In this document: positions 20,901 to 28,982 of the stretch, one piece after another
Position numbering within the stretch: the stretch's first letter is position 1
How the letters are laid out: every line of letters begins with the position of its first letter
Assembly: GCF_003862475.1 (NCBI RefSeq)
Contig: NZ_RRCO01000001.1
Coordinates: forward strand, 558,001-622,000
Reading direction: 5' to 3'
Source of the DNA: Lachnoanaerobaculum gingivalis
GTDB taxonomy: Bacteria; Bacillota; Clostridia; Lachnospirales; Lachnospiraceae
DNA: 64,000 bases
The notes under the pieces: model-generated
Databases searched by the model: none
What the model was told of the DNA's origin: nothing
What the model saw: the letters and a program-made list of their open reading frames with translations, nothing else
Position numbers and translations under genes: made by a program

Positions 20901-22375
20901 TTTATCTTTATGCTACCTGTTCCCACATTGTCTATCTCTGTTACAGGTATATAGTACTGTGAAGGAACCGCAGCTGCTGCCGAATCTACCTTCTTTGACT
21001 GTAATGTGAATGTAGTCTTTGAAGCATTCTTTCTTACTTTTCCGGCATTGTCATAGGTCTCAAGGAAATAGTCAAACTTTGTAATAGGACCGTTTGATAA
21101 CACATACTTAGGTGCCTTTACATCAGTCTTTGTTATATTCTTTCTCTCTCCACCTGCAAGTGTGATGTCCTGAGTATCATTATCAGACTTTTTTACAATC
21201 TGTAATGCGGAAGGATTTGATACACTTGAAAGCCACTTAACAACATGTCCGTCATCATCTACTTTGGTCATGTTTGAAGTAACATCTACTCCGTCTACCA
21301 ACACTTTATAATCATCAATAGTTCCATATTTGAATGCAACTACAACATACTCTCCGAAATCTGTATTTACATTTTTTGTATAATTTACATATGCAAATTT
21401 ATCATTATTTGTTTCTTCAGTAGTTGCCGCTCCATTGTTTTCTGTATTACCTGCGTTATTTGAAGCCTCAGAGTTTGAGGTGTTTCCTGCATTGTTTGCA
21501 GCTTCACTACCTGTGTTGTTTCCTGTAGTTCCTGCGTTTTCATTATTTGAAGCCACATTATTGCCTGCGTTATTTTCTGTACCTGCCACATTATTACTTG
21601 CTGTATTATTTTCTACTGTATTGGCATTGTGCTCTACATCACCTAAAGAATATCCTCTATTTCCTGAATTTGTATCTGTACCTGCGTTTTGATTTTGTGA
21701 TACGCTTGTTGAAGTGTTGTTATTTTCTGTGGTATTTCCACCTACAGATGCCGCATTTGAACCGTTTCCGCCTCTTGAACCGCCTCTACCGCTTCCGCCT
21801 CTTGAGCTTCCGCCGCCTGAGCCGCCTCTCGAACTGCCGCCTGAACTTCCTTTAGAGCTTGTTGTGCTCTTTTTTGCTGCTGACTGAACGCCATTATTTT
21901 CCGGCGCACCTGCTGTTGAAGAAAGTCCTTTACCCTGTGAGAATACAACTTTTCCGTCTTTTTCCCATTTACCGTCGGCATTGACCTTGTAACCGTCAGG
22001 AGTTGTAGTATTTACGAGAAGCTTACCCTGATCCGGTCCGCTTTGAGGATTGAAATAATAGCAATAACCGTCAATCCAATTCCATCCTGTAAGCATTATA
22101 CCCTCGGCAGCTCCCTTGGCTGTATTAAGGAAATGCCAATGTCCGGCCGCATCCTTCTTCCAACCTGTCTGCATAATACCGCTGTCGGTATCAAGGTAAT
22201 ACCAGCCGCTTGGAGTCTGAGTCCAACCCAAAGCCTTGCTGCCGTTATCATTTATATAATTCCATCCGCTCTGTGTGCTCTTCCATGAACCCGCAAAAGC
22301 CGGTGTAACCTGTGTTGCAGCCATCAATATGCTTAATGCTCCAACACCTACATTTAAAAATAGCTTTCTTTTCAT
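17957..22375 (-). CDS. cell-wall-binding surface protein with hemoglobin-interacting-like repeats
   Basis: 1472 residues. A signal peptide (about 1-28, ending TPAFA) is followed by choline-binding-type repeats at about 29-140 (SGWNYIND, GWTQTPSGWYYLD, TGWKKDAAGHWHFL, GWNWIDGYCYYF). A Ser/Gly/Arg linker covers about 168-205 and an Asn/Thr/Ala-rich linker about 205-330. Large beta-rich regions come next. The C-terminal 600 residues hold about five modules of the DUF1533/Shr-like hemoglobin-interacting style, with patterns such as LEKLNAVEVNG, YEVSADYKSITL and KLVFKGEGM. It is non-covalently wall-attached; no LPxTG is seen. Heme or hemoglobin capture is inferred from the module family. Two palindromic operators precede it. 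Confidence 0.75.
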   Translation of the reverse strand: MKRKLFLNVGVGALSILMAATQVTPAFAGSWKSTQSGWNYINDNGSKALGWTQTPSGWYYLDTDSGIMQTGWKKDAAGHWHFLNTAKGAAEGIMLTGWNWIDGYCYYFNPQSGPDQGKLLVNTTTPDGYKVNADGKWEKDGKVVFSQGKGLSSTAGAPENNGVQSAAKKSTTSSKGSSGGSSRGGSGGGSSRGGSGRGGSRGGNGSNAASVGGNTTENNNTSTSVSQNQNAGTDTNSGNRGYSLGDVEHNANTVENNTASNNVAGTENNAGNNVASNNENAGTTGNNTGSEAANNAGNTSNSEASNNAGNTENNGAATTEETNNDKFAYVNYTKNVNTDFGEYVVVAFKYGTIDDYKVLVDGVDVTSNMTKVDDDGHVVKWLSSVSNPSALQIVKKSDNDTQDITLAGGERKNITKTDVKAPKYVLSNGPITKFDYFLETYDNAGKVRKNASKTTFTLQSKKVDSAAAAVPSQYYIPVTEIDNVGTGSIKIKLQLENEEQEKWFEGLNNIKLLSEEHNIINSNLVYNKSVETKYAKVGVINIPLPQNNARSRGDYYVSIGSSNGNERISLPISLVSSTNFKVMRDSTTPNPKIGENIRFKIVDPKNNQSFGNDVGVVMYRVTLTKPDGTVIELPKISGWHNISEIVQITGTDSTSGKVYTDVAGVYTATIYTKGYKTLTKKFEVLKSDGSSVLTTPVSDESKTVDAISAPTVGKNHAGNRESSTITKVLVGGGSSSSSSSSGKKADSVSGATGKTGGKADATSGASGSMMINSYLMYDYDLLTNAMILNEIGLRTKQSDAVMNWWFEQSPEAIVGEDKSKLYLLNNFVDAYKDAKLEGKVLTFEDYIKSENATTRNIVGNVKNVLENGKLGTIYRYGNLVGEAAPTFEGLTQANADSFTITTDNADFLKNLESVILDGSSPLRGDNYLKQYEVSADYKSITLYKSAFNKYLAPIVGTHKLALNSIGFEKIELDLTITDTLEEVELSDVSEKHETDSEIVIKAVKDDDAKKGDFLSKLGSVMVQSPDGTLKDVISASAGGYTSNSVYTVADGKVTLRGGLFKNAGEYTIYLQSSDRNYPVKSIKVNIAQKEETVAPVVPEITGDAQAPRAKSGAKTNSVFNEQLTIKFEGMEGEELDKYLNAITSVTVNEEAYTKAGRMGFGWGRELEFRVHANATFGGRKVSELSVKGANGKFNSSKYDFVVKAEGYKDLTFTMNADGTIADAVAPVVPTPAPVVNPVEIEKVESVKYNNADVYAVTLKGDAAKINEFIEKLNAVEVNGVKVEEGTISILGRDFFSVDSNNVIYIKSRKIKGFADKLVFKGEGMDDLVYTTSSQIATPAVTGSEIKTGYDSFVRLIFDDTNKVVLKKFTELIKSGNATVTVNGVTYNKGINIANANTYKLSSNMAYGYTQFIDLSLNGFNQASNEVVISSENFDTIRFNVEIAENASASGNRRTRRDLSAVETATSSNAVIR

Positions 22376-22394
22376 AAATCTCCTATTACATTTA

Positions 22395-22410
22395 GTTAGT
22401 GGCCACTAAC
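22395..22410. promoter_or_regulatory. operator GTTAG-N6-CTAAC, leader copy, surface protein gene
   Basis: GTTAGTGGCCACTAAC, perfect and extended to 18 bp by flanking A/T (22394-22411). It lies between the predicted start of transcription and the ribosome-binding site. The same motif occurs at 22540-22555, 45609-45624 and 45702-45717. Confidence 0.75.
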
Positions 22411-22525
22411 TCATGAACCTAAATAAAGGGAATGTTGTACTACAAAAAAGCATCAAAATCAGAATGTAGTAATACGTTTTGACCAAATACTCTTGCAAAA
22501 ACACTTCCCTTTGCATTTAAGTTCT

Positions 22526-22555
22526 ATTATATTACACTCGTTAGCACTTGCTAAC
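22526..22555 (-). promoter_or_regulatory. promoter and overlapping operator of the surface protein gene
   Basis: A minus-strand TATAAT lies at 22526-22531; a poor -35 (TTAGCA, 22549-22554) is 17 bases away. The operator GTTAGCACTTGCTAAC covers 22540-22555, i.e. the -35 and spacer. This position suits a repressor. The 340-bp gap 22376-22715 holds these sites and otherwise nothing I recognise. Confidence 0.65.
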
Positions 22556-22715
22556 TCTTGTCAGTATACTAAAAGGTTTTATTTATTTCAAGCTGTTTTT
22601 ATGTACTTTTTTTGTATTTCAAGTACTTTATTAGATACAATCTACAGAATAAAAAATTCACTTTTCAATTTAATGTATATTTATTGATCAGCTTTTGTAT
22701 TAACTGATTGTTATC

Positions 22716-23882
22716 CTACTCTCCGGCAAATTCAGTATCTATATTTACATGTATTTTGTACTCCGGAAATTCCTCTTTCAAAATTCTGTTTACGTTTTCT
22801 ATAACGGTTTCAGATTTGATATCAAAGTCTCTTGTTATATCACAATAAATAGTACTGTCTTTTTCATCTATAACTATTCCATGATAGTTAATGATATGTC
22901 TTTCATTTTCTTTATAGTTTTTGAGTATTGATTTTATCTTTTTATATTTTTCATCATTTACGTCTACAGAGTAAAATCCGAATACAAGAAATACATTATA
23001 TTTCTCATAAATCTTTGTCTGGGCCTCATGCAAAATAGGATATATCTCTCCGATACTTCTGCTATCCTCTATTTCCACATTTATAGATCCTGTATAAAAA
23101 TCGGGGCCATAGTCGTTTAGTATAAGGTCAAAGCAATTTATAACACCTTCGGTATTTCTTGCAATCTCCTTTATACCCCTTACCATATCACCGTCCACTC
23201 TTTCACCGAGTATTTTCTTTACGGTATCTGACAGTACTTCATATGCAGTCTTTAATATAAATGCCGAAATAATAACACCGGCAATACCGTCCACAGAAAT
23301 TTTTGTAAACATATATATTAATGTAGATATCAGAGTTACCAAAGACACTATAGCATCATTTTTTGCATCAGCACCTGAGGCAATCAATGCACCGGAATTG
23401 TATTTTTTACCGCTGTTTTCAGTAAAAGTACCAAGAACAATTTTAGCAACAATTGTGGCAATAATTATTATTGCAGTAACAATACTCGTATTCATCTCTT
23501 CTCTATTGAAAATAGCCTTTAGCGAACCGATAAGAGATTGAAAACCTGTAATAAATACGATACCTCCAATCAGAAGACTTGTAAGATACTCCGTTCTTCC
23601 ATGTCCGAAAGGGTGCTGCTTATCAGGTGCCTTACCTGCAAGCTTTGTACCTATTATAGTAATAAGTGATGATGAGGAGTCCGTGATATTATTTAAAGCA
23701 TCACTTACAAGAGCAATTGAGCCTGAAAGTATTCCAAGTACCGCCTTTAACGCTCCCAACAACAGATTTGTTACTATACCTATTATGGATACACCTATAA
23801 TTCTTTTTCTTCTTTCATTTGCATCCATTCTGAAATTGGATGAATTTATATCTTTGCTCATTTTTCTTAGATGTTTACACAT
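22716..23882 (-). CDS. cation diffusion facilitator family transporter
   Basis: 388 residues. The transmembrane domain spans about residues 28-220, with the HPFGHGRTEYL motif and the acidic DALNNITDS site on helix 2 typical of CDF zinc/iron/manganese exporters. A C-terminal cytosolic ferredoxin-like domain follows (INCFDLILNDYGPDFYTGSINVE) and then extra sequence to 388, longer than the usual 300. It would export a divalent metal in exchange for protons. The ATG at 23882 has GGAGA close upstream. It ends 160 bp before the operators of the surface protein gene, so transcription may be separate. Confidence 0.88.
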   Translation of the reverse strand: MCKHLRKMSKDINSSNFRMDANERRKRIIGVSIIGIVTNLLLGALKAVLGILSGSIALVSDALNNITDSSSSLITIIGTKLAGKAPDKQHPFGHGRTEYLTSLLIGGIVFITGFQSLIGSLKAIFNREEMNTSIVTAIIIIATIVAKIVLGTFTENSGKKYNSGALIASGADAKNDAIVSLVTLISTLIYMFTKISVDGIAGVIISAFILKTAYEVLSDTVKKILGERVDGDMVRGIKEIARNTEGVINCFDLILNDYGPDFYTGSINVEIEDSRSIGEIYPILHEAQTKIYEKYNVFLVFGFYSVDVNDEKYKKIKSILKNYKENERHIINYHGIVIDEKDSTIYCDITRDFDIKSETVIENVNRILKEEFPEYKIHVNIDTEFAGE

Positions 23883-23917
23883 CTTCTCCTTTCTTTATAT
23901 GGATGTAGATTATACAT

Positions 23918-24000
23918 TAAAAAAAGATTGTACGCAATTGTAAGTTGCATACAATCTCTTTTTATATTGAATTTGGAACATTCTGTTATTATAACAGAAT
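23918..24000 (-). terminator. tandem hairpins after the APH-like gene
   Basis: Read on the minus strand, the first is a perfect 10+1+10 repeat, ATTCTGTTAT (23980-23989) and ATAACAGAAT (23991-24000). The second is a terminator with arms AGATTGTACGCAA (23925-23937) and TTGCATACAATCT (23945-23957) followed by TTTTTTT. On the plus strand CTTTTTATA follows, so it may act in both directions. Confidence 0.75.
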
Positions 24001-24021
24001 GGGGTTTGCATTAATTTTTAC

Positions 24022-24801
24022 CTAAACATAGTCTACAACATCAATGTATTGCATCAAGAGTTCCTTCTCCGCCTCTATATGCTTTGATAATCTCTGCGCA
24101 GCCACTATTGAAAGCCATCTTTGTACATACTGTTTTGCCGTATCCGACTTTTCACAGTATATATCCATGTACATATCTGCAAGTTCCTTATCTGTAAGAG
24201 CAAATAAGAGATAGGTATTTGCCGCATCTCCGGCAGCATTACCCTGAGTGGCATGAGACCAGTCAATTATTGAAACTTCACCGTTTTCTCCAACAAGCAC
24301 ATTACTTGGGTTGAAATCGCCATGGCATATTTTTGTATGCTTTTTCATGCCGTCAAGTCTTGTTAAAAGCTCATATCTGATGGTTGCATTAAGATCCTTT
24401 AACTCATTTATCTGTCTGCTGAACTTAAGATTCATTCTGTTAAGCAGCGGTGATGATTTTGAATGAATATCAAGCTGTATATCCACAAACATCTCCATAT
24501 ACTTTCTTGTATTTTCCTTGTCGGACTCCATAATCTCTTTTAATGTCTTACCGTTTTTCTTAAGCATTACTATTGCCCATCCGCCGTCCATTTCCTCTAC
24601 GGCGAGCACCTTCGGAACATTAAGCCCTGTTTCTTCTATTCTTGCCTGATTCAGCGCCTCATTAAATACATCAGATTTCAGATGTTCACCACTGAATGCT
24701 TTAATAATGCAATCATCGGTTTCATATACTTTCTTATGCGGTCTCTCTAAAATAAGCTTTTTATTTGTCAAATCCATACTTTCTACAGATGTGTAATACA
24801 T
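24022..24801 (-). CDS. APH/choline-kinase-like phosphotransferase
   Basis: 259 residues with the protein-kinase-like fold of aminoglycoside phosphotransferases: ICHGDFNPSNVLV carries the catalytic HGD..N loop and SIIDWSHA the metal-binding aspartate. It resembles the TIGR02172 phosphotransferase group found in Lachnospiraceae, whose substrate is unknown. Nothing around it points to drug resistance. It lies 48 bp after adhE in the same direction and has its own GGAG site before the ATG at 24801, so it may be partly co-transcribed. Terminators follow. Confidence 0.75.
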   Translation of the reverse strand: MYYTSVESMDLTNKKLILERPHKKVYETDDCIIKAFSGEHLKSDVFNEALNQARIEETGLNVPKVLAVEEMDGGWAIVMLKKNGKTLKEIMESDKENTRKYMEMFVDIQLDIHSKSSPLLNRMNLKFSRQINELKDLNATIRYELLTRLDGMKKHTKICHGDFNPSNVLVGENGEVSIIDWSHATQGNAAGDAANTYLLFALTDKELADMYMDIYCEKSDTAKQYVQRWLSIVAAQRLSKHIEAEKELLMQYIDVVDYV

Positions 24802-24849
24802 CCGTCTCCTTTCTAAAATTAAGTCTAATACAATACGCTCAAATTTATA

Positions 24850-27450
24850 TTATCTACCGTAATAAGCGTCCATATACAGCTCTTTGATCTCACTTATAAG
24901 CGGATATCTCGGATTTGCCGGAGTACATTGATCATTAAATGCCTGCTCGCTCATCTCATCCAATGTGTCTAAGAAGTATTTTTCCTCTACACCATAAAGT
25001 GCTATAGTCTCTTTTACTCCGATGAACTTCTTTAATTCCTCTATTTTCTTTATGAAATTTTCAAATATCTCATCATCATTTTTTCCTGTTACACCACAGT
25101 ATTTAGCAGCCTCTACATATCTGGCTTTTGCCTTAGGATACTCATACTGTGGGAATGTTCCCATCTTTGTAGGTACATCTACAGCATTATATCTCATTAC
25201 TCTTGTAAGTATAATCGCATTTGCAAGACCATGTGCTATATGATGGAATGCACCAAGCTTATGTGCCATTGAGTGATTTACGCCAAGGAAGGCATTTGCA
25301 AAAGCCATACCTGCAAGGCATGAAGCATCCGCCATCTTCTCTCTTGCAATAGGATCCGCACTTCCGTTCTCATATGCTGAAGGAAGGTAATCAAACACAA
25401 GTTTCATTGCTCTTAGCGCAAGTCCGTCCGTATAATCTGTAGCCATTATGGATACATATGCTTCAAGAGCATGTGTAAGTACGTCAATTCCTGATGCGGC
25501 TGTAAGCCCCTTAGGCTGATCCATCATATTGTCGACATCCACTATTGCCATATTCGGAAGAATCTCATAGTCTGCTATAGGCCACTTTATTCCTGTATCC
25601 TTATCTGTAATGATAGCAAAAGGAGTAACCTCACTACCTGTACCTGATGATGTAGGTACCGCAACAAAGTATGCCTTCTCACCCATCTTAGGGAATTTAT
25701 ATACTCTCTTTCTGATATCCATAAAGTCCATTGCCATATCTTCAAAGTTAACTTCAGGATGCTCATACATAACCCACATTATCTTTGCGGCATCCATAGC
25801 CGAACCGCCGCCGAGTGCTATAATTACATCAGGCTCAAATGAAGCCATTGCCTTTACACCCTCTCTTGCACACTGAAGTGTAGGATCCGGTGTTACATCA
25901 TAAAAGCAAGTATGTCTTATACCCATCTCATCAAGCTTCTTTGTAATAACATCTGTATATCCGTTCTTATAAAGGAATGTATCTGTTACTATAAACGCTC
26001 TCTTCTTATGCATTACATTTCCAAGCTCATCAAGCGCTACAGGCAGACAACCTCTCTTGAAGTATACCTTTTCAGGAGTTCTTAGCCACAACATGTTTTC
26101 TCTCCTTTGTGCTACAGTTTTTATATTAATAAGATGCTTCACGCCTACATTCTCTGAAACAGAGTTTCCGCCCCATGAACCGCAACCTAAAGTAAGTGAA
26201 GGTGCAAGCTTGAAGTTGTACAAATCACCTATACCGCCATGAGCAGCCGGAGTATTTACAAGTATTCTGCAAGTTTTCATTGCACTTTCATGTATAGTAA
26301 GTTTTTCCTTTTCATTTACATCTATATAAATAGCTGATGTATGTCCATAGCCACCGTCTGCAACAAGTCTTTCAGCCTTTGCTATAGCCTCATCAAATGT
26401 CTTTGCCTTGTACATTGCAAGTACAGGTGAAAGTTTTTCATGAGCAAATTCTTCGCTTATGTCAACAGACTCTACTTCACCGATAAGTATCTTTGTACTT
26501 TCCGGTACGCTTACACCTGCCATCTCCGCAATCTTAAATGCAGACTGTCCAACGATTTTTGCATTTAAAGAACCGCCTACAATAATTGTTTTTCTTACCT
26601 TATTAAGCTCGTCCTTCTTCAGAAAATAACATCCTCTGAATGCAAACTCTTTTTTTACTTCATTATATATACTCTCCATTACAGTTACAGACTGCTCTGA
26701 AGCACAAATCATTCCGTTATCAAAAGTCTTTGAGTGGATTATTGAGTTTACCGCCATCTTGATATCGGCTGTTTCATCAATAATTACCGGTGTATTTCCG
26801 GCACCTACACCTATTGCAGGCTTTCCCGATGAATACGCCGATTTAACCATTCCCGGACCACCTGTTGCAAGTATTATATCAGCCTCATGCATTACCTCAT
26901 TGGTAAGTTCAAGTGAAGGTACATCTATCCAGCCTATTATTCCCTTTGGTGCACCTGCTTCCACCGCCTTTTCCAAAAGCATTTTTGCAGTATAGTTTGT
27001 ACAATCCTTTGCTCTTGGGTGTGGGCTTATTATAATGGCATTTCTGGTTTTAAGTGCCAGAAGTATTTTAAATATAGCTGTAGATGTCGGATTGGTTGTT
27101 GGGATAACCGCAGCTATAACACCTATAGGCTCTGCAATTTTCTTTATTCCGAATATCTTATCCTCTTCAATCACTCCGCAAGTCTTAGTATCCTTATAAG
27201 CATTATAAATATACTCAGCCGCATAATGGTTCTTTATTACCTTATCCTCTAAAACTCCCATTCCGGTCTCTTCCACCGCCATCTTTGCAAGTGAGAATCT
27301 TGCTTTATTGGCTGCCATAGATACCTCATAGAATATTTTGTCTACCTGTTCCTGAGAGTAAGTTGCAAACTCTCTTTGAGCATCTCTCAGTTCTTTCATT
27401 CTGATGCTTAAGTTATCGATATTATCTACAATAAAATTCTTATCTGCCAT
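24850..27450 (-). CDS. adhE: bifunctional acetaldehyde-CoA/alcohol dehydrogenase
   Basis: 866 residues. The N-terminal acetaldehyde dehydrogenase has its catalytic Cys249 in GMICASEQS. The C-terminal iron-dependent alcohol dehydrogenase (from about residue 455) has GGGSAMDAAK for NAD binding and HSMAHKLGAFHHIAHG for iron. It turns acetyl-CoA into ethanol while recycling two NADH and usually forms spirosomes. Length and motifs are complete. A GGAGG site precedes the ATG at 27450. A strong promoter with a Rex-like box over the start site suggests control by the NADH/NAD ratio. Confidence 0.98.
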   Translation of the reverse strand: MADKNFIVDNIDNLSIRMKELRDAQREFATYSQEQVDKIFYEVSMAANKARFSLAKMAVEETGMGVLEDKVIKNHYAAEYIYNAYKDTKTCGVIEEDKIFGIKKIAEPIGVIAAVIPTTNPTSTAIFKILLALKTRNAIIISPHPRAKDCTNYTAKMLLEKAVEAGAPKGIIGWIDVPSLELTNEVMHEADIILATGGPGMVKSAYSSGKPAIGVGAGNTPVIIDETADIKMAVNSIIHSKTFDNGMICASEQSVTVMESIYNEVKKEFAFRGCYFLKKDELNKVRKTIIVGGSLNAKIVGQSAFKIAEMAGVSVPESTKILIGEVESVDISEEFAHEKLSPVLAMYKAKTFDEAIAKAERLVADGGYGHTSAIYIDVNEKEKLTIHESAMKTCRILVNTPAAHGGIGDLYNFKLAPSLTLGCGSWGGNSVSENVGVKHLINIKTVAQRRENMLWLRTPEKVYFKRGCLPVALDELGNVMHKKRAFIVTDTFLYKNGYTDVITKKLDEMGIRHTCFYDVTPDPTLQCAREGVKAMASFEPDVIIALGGGSAMDAAKIMWVMYEHPEVNFEDMAMDFMDIRKRVYKFPKMGEKAYFVAVPTSSGTGSEVTPFAIITDKDTGIKWPIADYEILPNMAIVDVDNMMDQPKGLTAASGIDVLTHALEAYVSIMATDYTDGLALRAMKLVFDYLPSAYENGSADPIAREKMADASCLAGMAFANAFLGVNHSMAHKLGAFHHIAHGLANAIILTRVMRYNAVDVPTKMGTFPQYEYPKAKARYVEAAKYCGVTGKNDDEIFENFIKKIEELKKFIGVKETIALYGVEEKYFLDTLDEMSEQAFNDQCTPANPRYPLISEIKELYMDAYYGR

Positions 27451-27479
27451 ATTTCCTCCGACATAATAAAATAAATATT

Positions 27480-27497
27480 TCGTTATTTTTTTAACAT
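27480..27497. promoter_or_regulatory. Rex-like operator of adhE
   Basis: TCGTTAT-N4-TTAACAT matches the clostridial Rex consensus TTGTTAA-N4-TTAACAA at 11 of 14 defined positions. It covers the expected transcription start of the adhE promoter. Whether Rex is encoded elsewhere cannot be seen here. Confidence 0.55.
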
Positions 27498-27503
27498 ACT
27501 CGT

Positions 27504-27532
27504 ATAATACAACATTGTTATTTTTTTGTCAA
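27504..27532 (-). promoter_or_regulatory. adhE promoter
   Basis: Minus strand TTGACA (27527-27532), 17-base spacer, TATTAT (27504-27509). Confidence 0.75.
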
Positions 27533-27568
27533 TACTTTATTGTAAATTATTATTTTTTATTTATTGAG

Positions 27569-27603
27569 TTTCTAAAGAAATAATATTATGATTTCTTTAG
27601 AAA
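27569..27603. promoter_or_regulatory. inverted repeat upstream of the antitoxin gene
   Basis: Perfect 13-base arms TTTCTAAAGAAAT (27569-27581) and ATTTCTTTAGAAA (27591-27603), nine-base loop. The second arm runs into the AGGAGG of the antitoxin gene. This is the expected place for an autoregulatory operator of a Phd/YefM-type system. Confidence 0.65.
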
Positions 27604-27612
27604 GGAGGTTTT

Positions 27613-27885
27613 ATGCCGATAATTAAATCAAGCACAGACTTACGTAACAACTACAATGATATATCCACATTTTGTCATAACACAAATGAGCCTATATTTA
27701 TTACCAAAAACGGTCGAGGTGACTTAGCCGTTATGAGCATTGACTTATATAATAAATTAACAAGTAAATATGAACTATACAAGCTTTTGGAACAAAGCGA
27801 AGATGACTTTTCAAAAGACTATACATTAAGTTTTGAGGAGTCCATGAAACGTCTTCGAGAGGGATTAAATAATGGAACAGTATAG
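27613..27885 (+). CDS. Phd/YefM-family antitoxin
   Basis: 90 residues. The N-terminal IKSSTDLRNNYNDISTFCHNTNEPIFITKNGRGDLAVMS pattern is characteristic of Phd/YefM DNA-binding antitoxins, and the C-terminal half is the toxin-binding tail. AGGAGG precedes the ATG. Its last 14 bases overlap the start of a RelE/ParE-type toxin frame, as in intact modules. The toxin is broken, so this is probably an orphan repressor or a remnant. Confidence 0.85.
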   Translation: MPIIKSSTDLRNNYNDISTFCHNTNEPIFITKNGRGDLAVMSIDLYNKLTSKYELYKLLEQSEDDFSKDYTLSFEESMKRLREGLNNGTV

Positions 27886-27979
27886 ACTTATTGTTTCAGA
27901 AAATTATCAACGTGATATAAAAAATATATTAGAAATAAAATGGTTGAAATACAATATGATGATTATTGAAAACCGTTAA
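27872..27979 (+). pseudogene. truncated RelE/ParE-type toxin remnant
   Basis: Starts ATG at 27872 overlapping the antitoxin stop, reads MEQYRLIVSENYQRDIKNIL, typical of the first helix of a RelE/ParE toxin, then stops after 35 residues. Full toxins have about 90-100. The sequence to 28100 has no continuing frame that I can join with confidence, so there has been a deletion as well as frame loss. Confidence 0.65.
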
Positions 27980-28104
27980 TGTCTTCTCATACTAAACTCA
28001 GTACACAATATATTCTTTTTATATCTACTCTTGCTAAAAAGAGCACTACACATTTGATATACAATCTTTATCTAACTTTATGCACAAAATATTATGTACC
28101 ACAA

Positions 28105-28132
28105 ATAAAAGTGGGCTAAAACAGCCCACAAC
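28105..28132 (-). terminator. terminator after the AAA-like gene
   Basis: Arms GTGGGCT (28111-28117) and AGCCCAC (28123-28129); on the minus strand TTTTATTT follows. Confidence 0.8.
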
Positions 28133-28154
28133 AAAATCTAAAAACCTATAGCTT

Positions 28155-28673
28155 TTATTTATTTACAACAAGACTAAAGCACCTATTTATTAATTTCCCC
28201 CATGGTTCTTTTTTAAAATCCACCCCGTCCTCTTCTCTGTTTCCTAAATATACAACTACCCATTTTTCAGGTAATCTATAAGCATTAACACATCTATCTG
28301 AACGTGTGAAATCAAAAACTGTATGCCAAACCTCATCTGTACATGATGTAATATTATTTAACAATAGTATTCCCGACTCTCCATCTCTATCAATTTGTGG
28401 CAACAAATCACTATGTGAATATTTCAACTTTCTTTCGCCATCATCAAGCTTCTCTATTTTTAGTAGCATATTCATATCTGAATTATCAATTTGGTCAAGC
28501 TTTATCTCTTTAAATCCAATTCCCATATCTGTCGCCAAATCTTTTATTGCTTCTGCTTTTCCAATTCCAGGCTCTCCTAAAAACAATAAAGCAGAACCTT
28601 CATGACCTTCTTCAACGGACTCCTTTATTAAGGATATCATTCCTTCAATATTCACTGTACCCCAATTTTCCAT
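28155..28673 (-). CDS. short AAA/MoxR-like ATP-binding protein, possibly a remnant
   Basis: 172 residues. A Walker A-like loop GEPGIGKA (33-40) has alanine where Ser/Thr is usual. The Walker B strand GILLLNNI has Asn in place of the acidic residues. The C-terminal WVVVYLGNREEDG resembles the sensor-1 strand of MoxR/AAA_5 proteins, which are usually 300 residues or longer. It therefore looks like half a AAA domain with degraded ATP-handling residues. A proper hairpin terminator follows. Upstream (28674-28880) is very AT-rich with no gene. Function unknown. Confidence 0.5.
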   Translation of the reverse strand: MENWGTVNIEGMISLIKESVEEGHEGSALLFLGEPGIGKAEAIKDLATDMGIGFKEIKLDQIDNSDMNMLLKIEKLDDGERKLKYSHSDLLPQIDRDGESGILLLNNITSCTDEVWHTVFDFTRSDRCVNAYRLPEKWVVVYLGNREEDGVDFKKEPWGKLINRCFSLVVNK

Positions 28674-28880
28674 ATAATAGTTCTCCTTATAATATATTTA
28701 TATTAAATACGCACAATATATATTAAATATTATGTATAAAATATTATAGTAATCATCATATATTACTACTATAGAATTCATACAATGCCAATATAACAAA
28801 AGTCTATAACCATAGAATACTATTTTTAAATCTTCAACCTTAATTATAAAATATATGTAACATTATTTTACTATATCAAT

Positions 28881-28915
28881 AAAAATAGCATAGTCTGATT
28901 GTACTATGCTATTCA
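28881..28915 (-). terminator. original terminator of kdgK, now cut off from it
   Basis: Arms AATAGCATAGT and ACTATGCTATT around CTGATTGT; on the minus strand TTTTTATTG follows. The IS1634 insertion duplicated only its right arm next to kdgK, leaving the whole hairpin on the far side of the element. Confidence 0.7.
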
Positions 28916-28982
28916 TAATTTGTAAACACAAATCTTTATATAGGAAAATACATATTTTGTTTTTATCTCTGCACTCTACCCG
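28897..28982 (+). repeat. 86-bp direct repeat, left copy
   Basis: Identical to 30955-31040. It contains the last codons and stop of kdgK (GTAGAGTGCAGAGATAA on the minus strand) and half of its terminator. It is best explained as the target duplication made by the IS1634 element between the copies. Confidence 0.92.

Noticed and set aside
21435-21855. Plus-strand frames opposite the surface protein linker
   Set aside because: They only reflect the low-complexity Asn and Ser/Gly codons of the opposite strand.
22390-22560. GTTAG palindromes considered as DtxR/IdeR boxes
   Set aside because: The DtxR-type site has its GTTAG-CTAAC halves almost touching, while here they are six bases apart in all four sites; a different regulator is more likely.
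24022-24801. Reading the APH-like gene as an antibiotic-resistance determinant
   Set aside because: Only the fold motifs match; neighbours are metabolic and no mobile resistance context is present.
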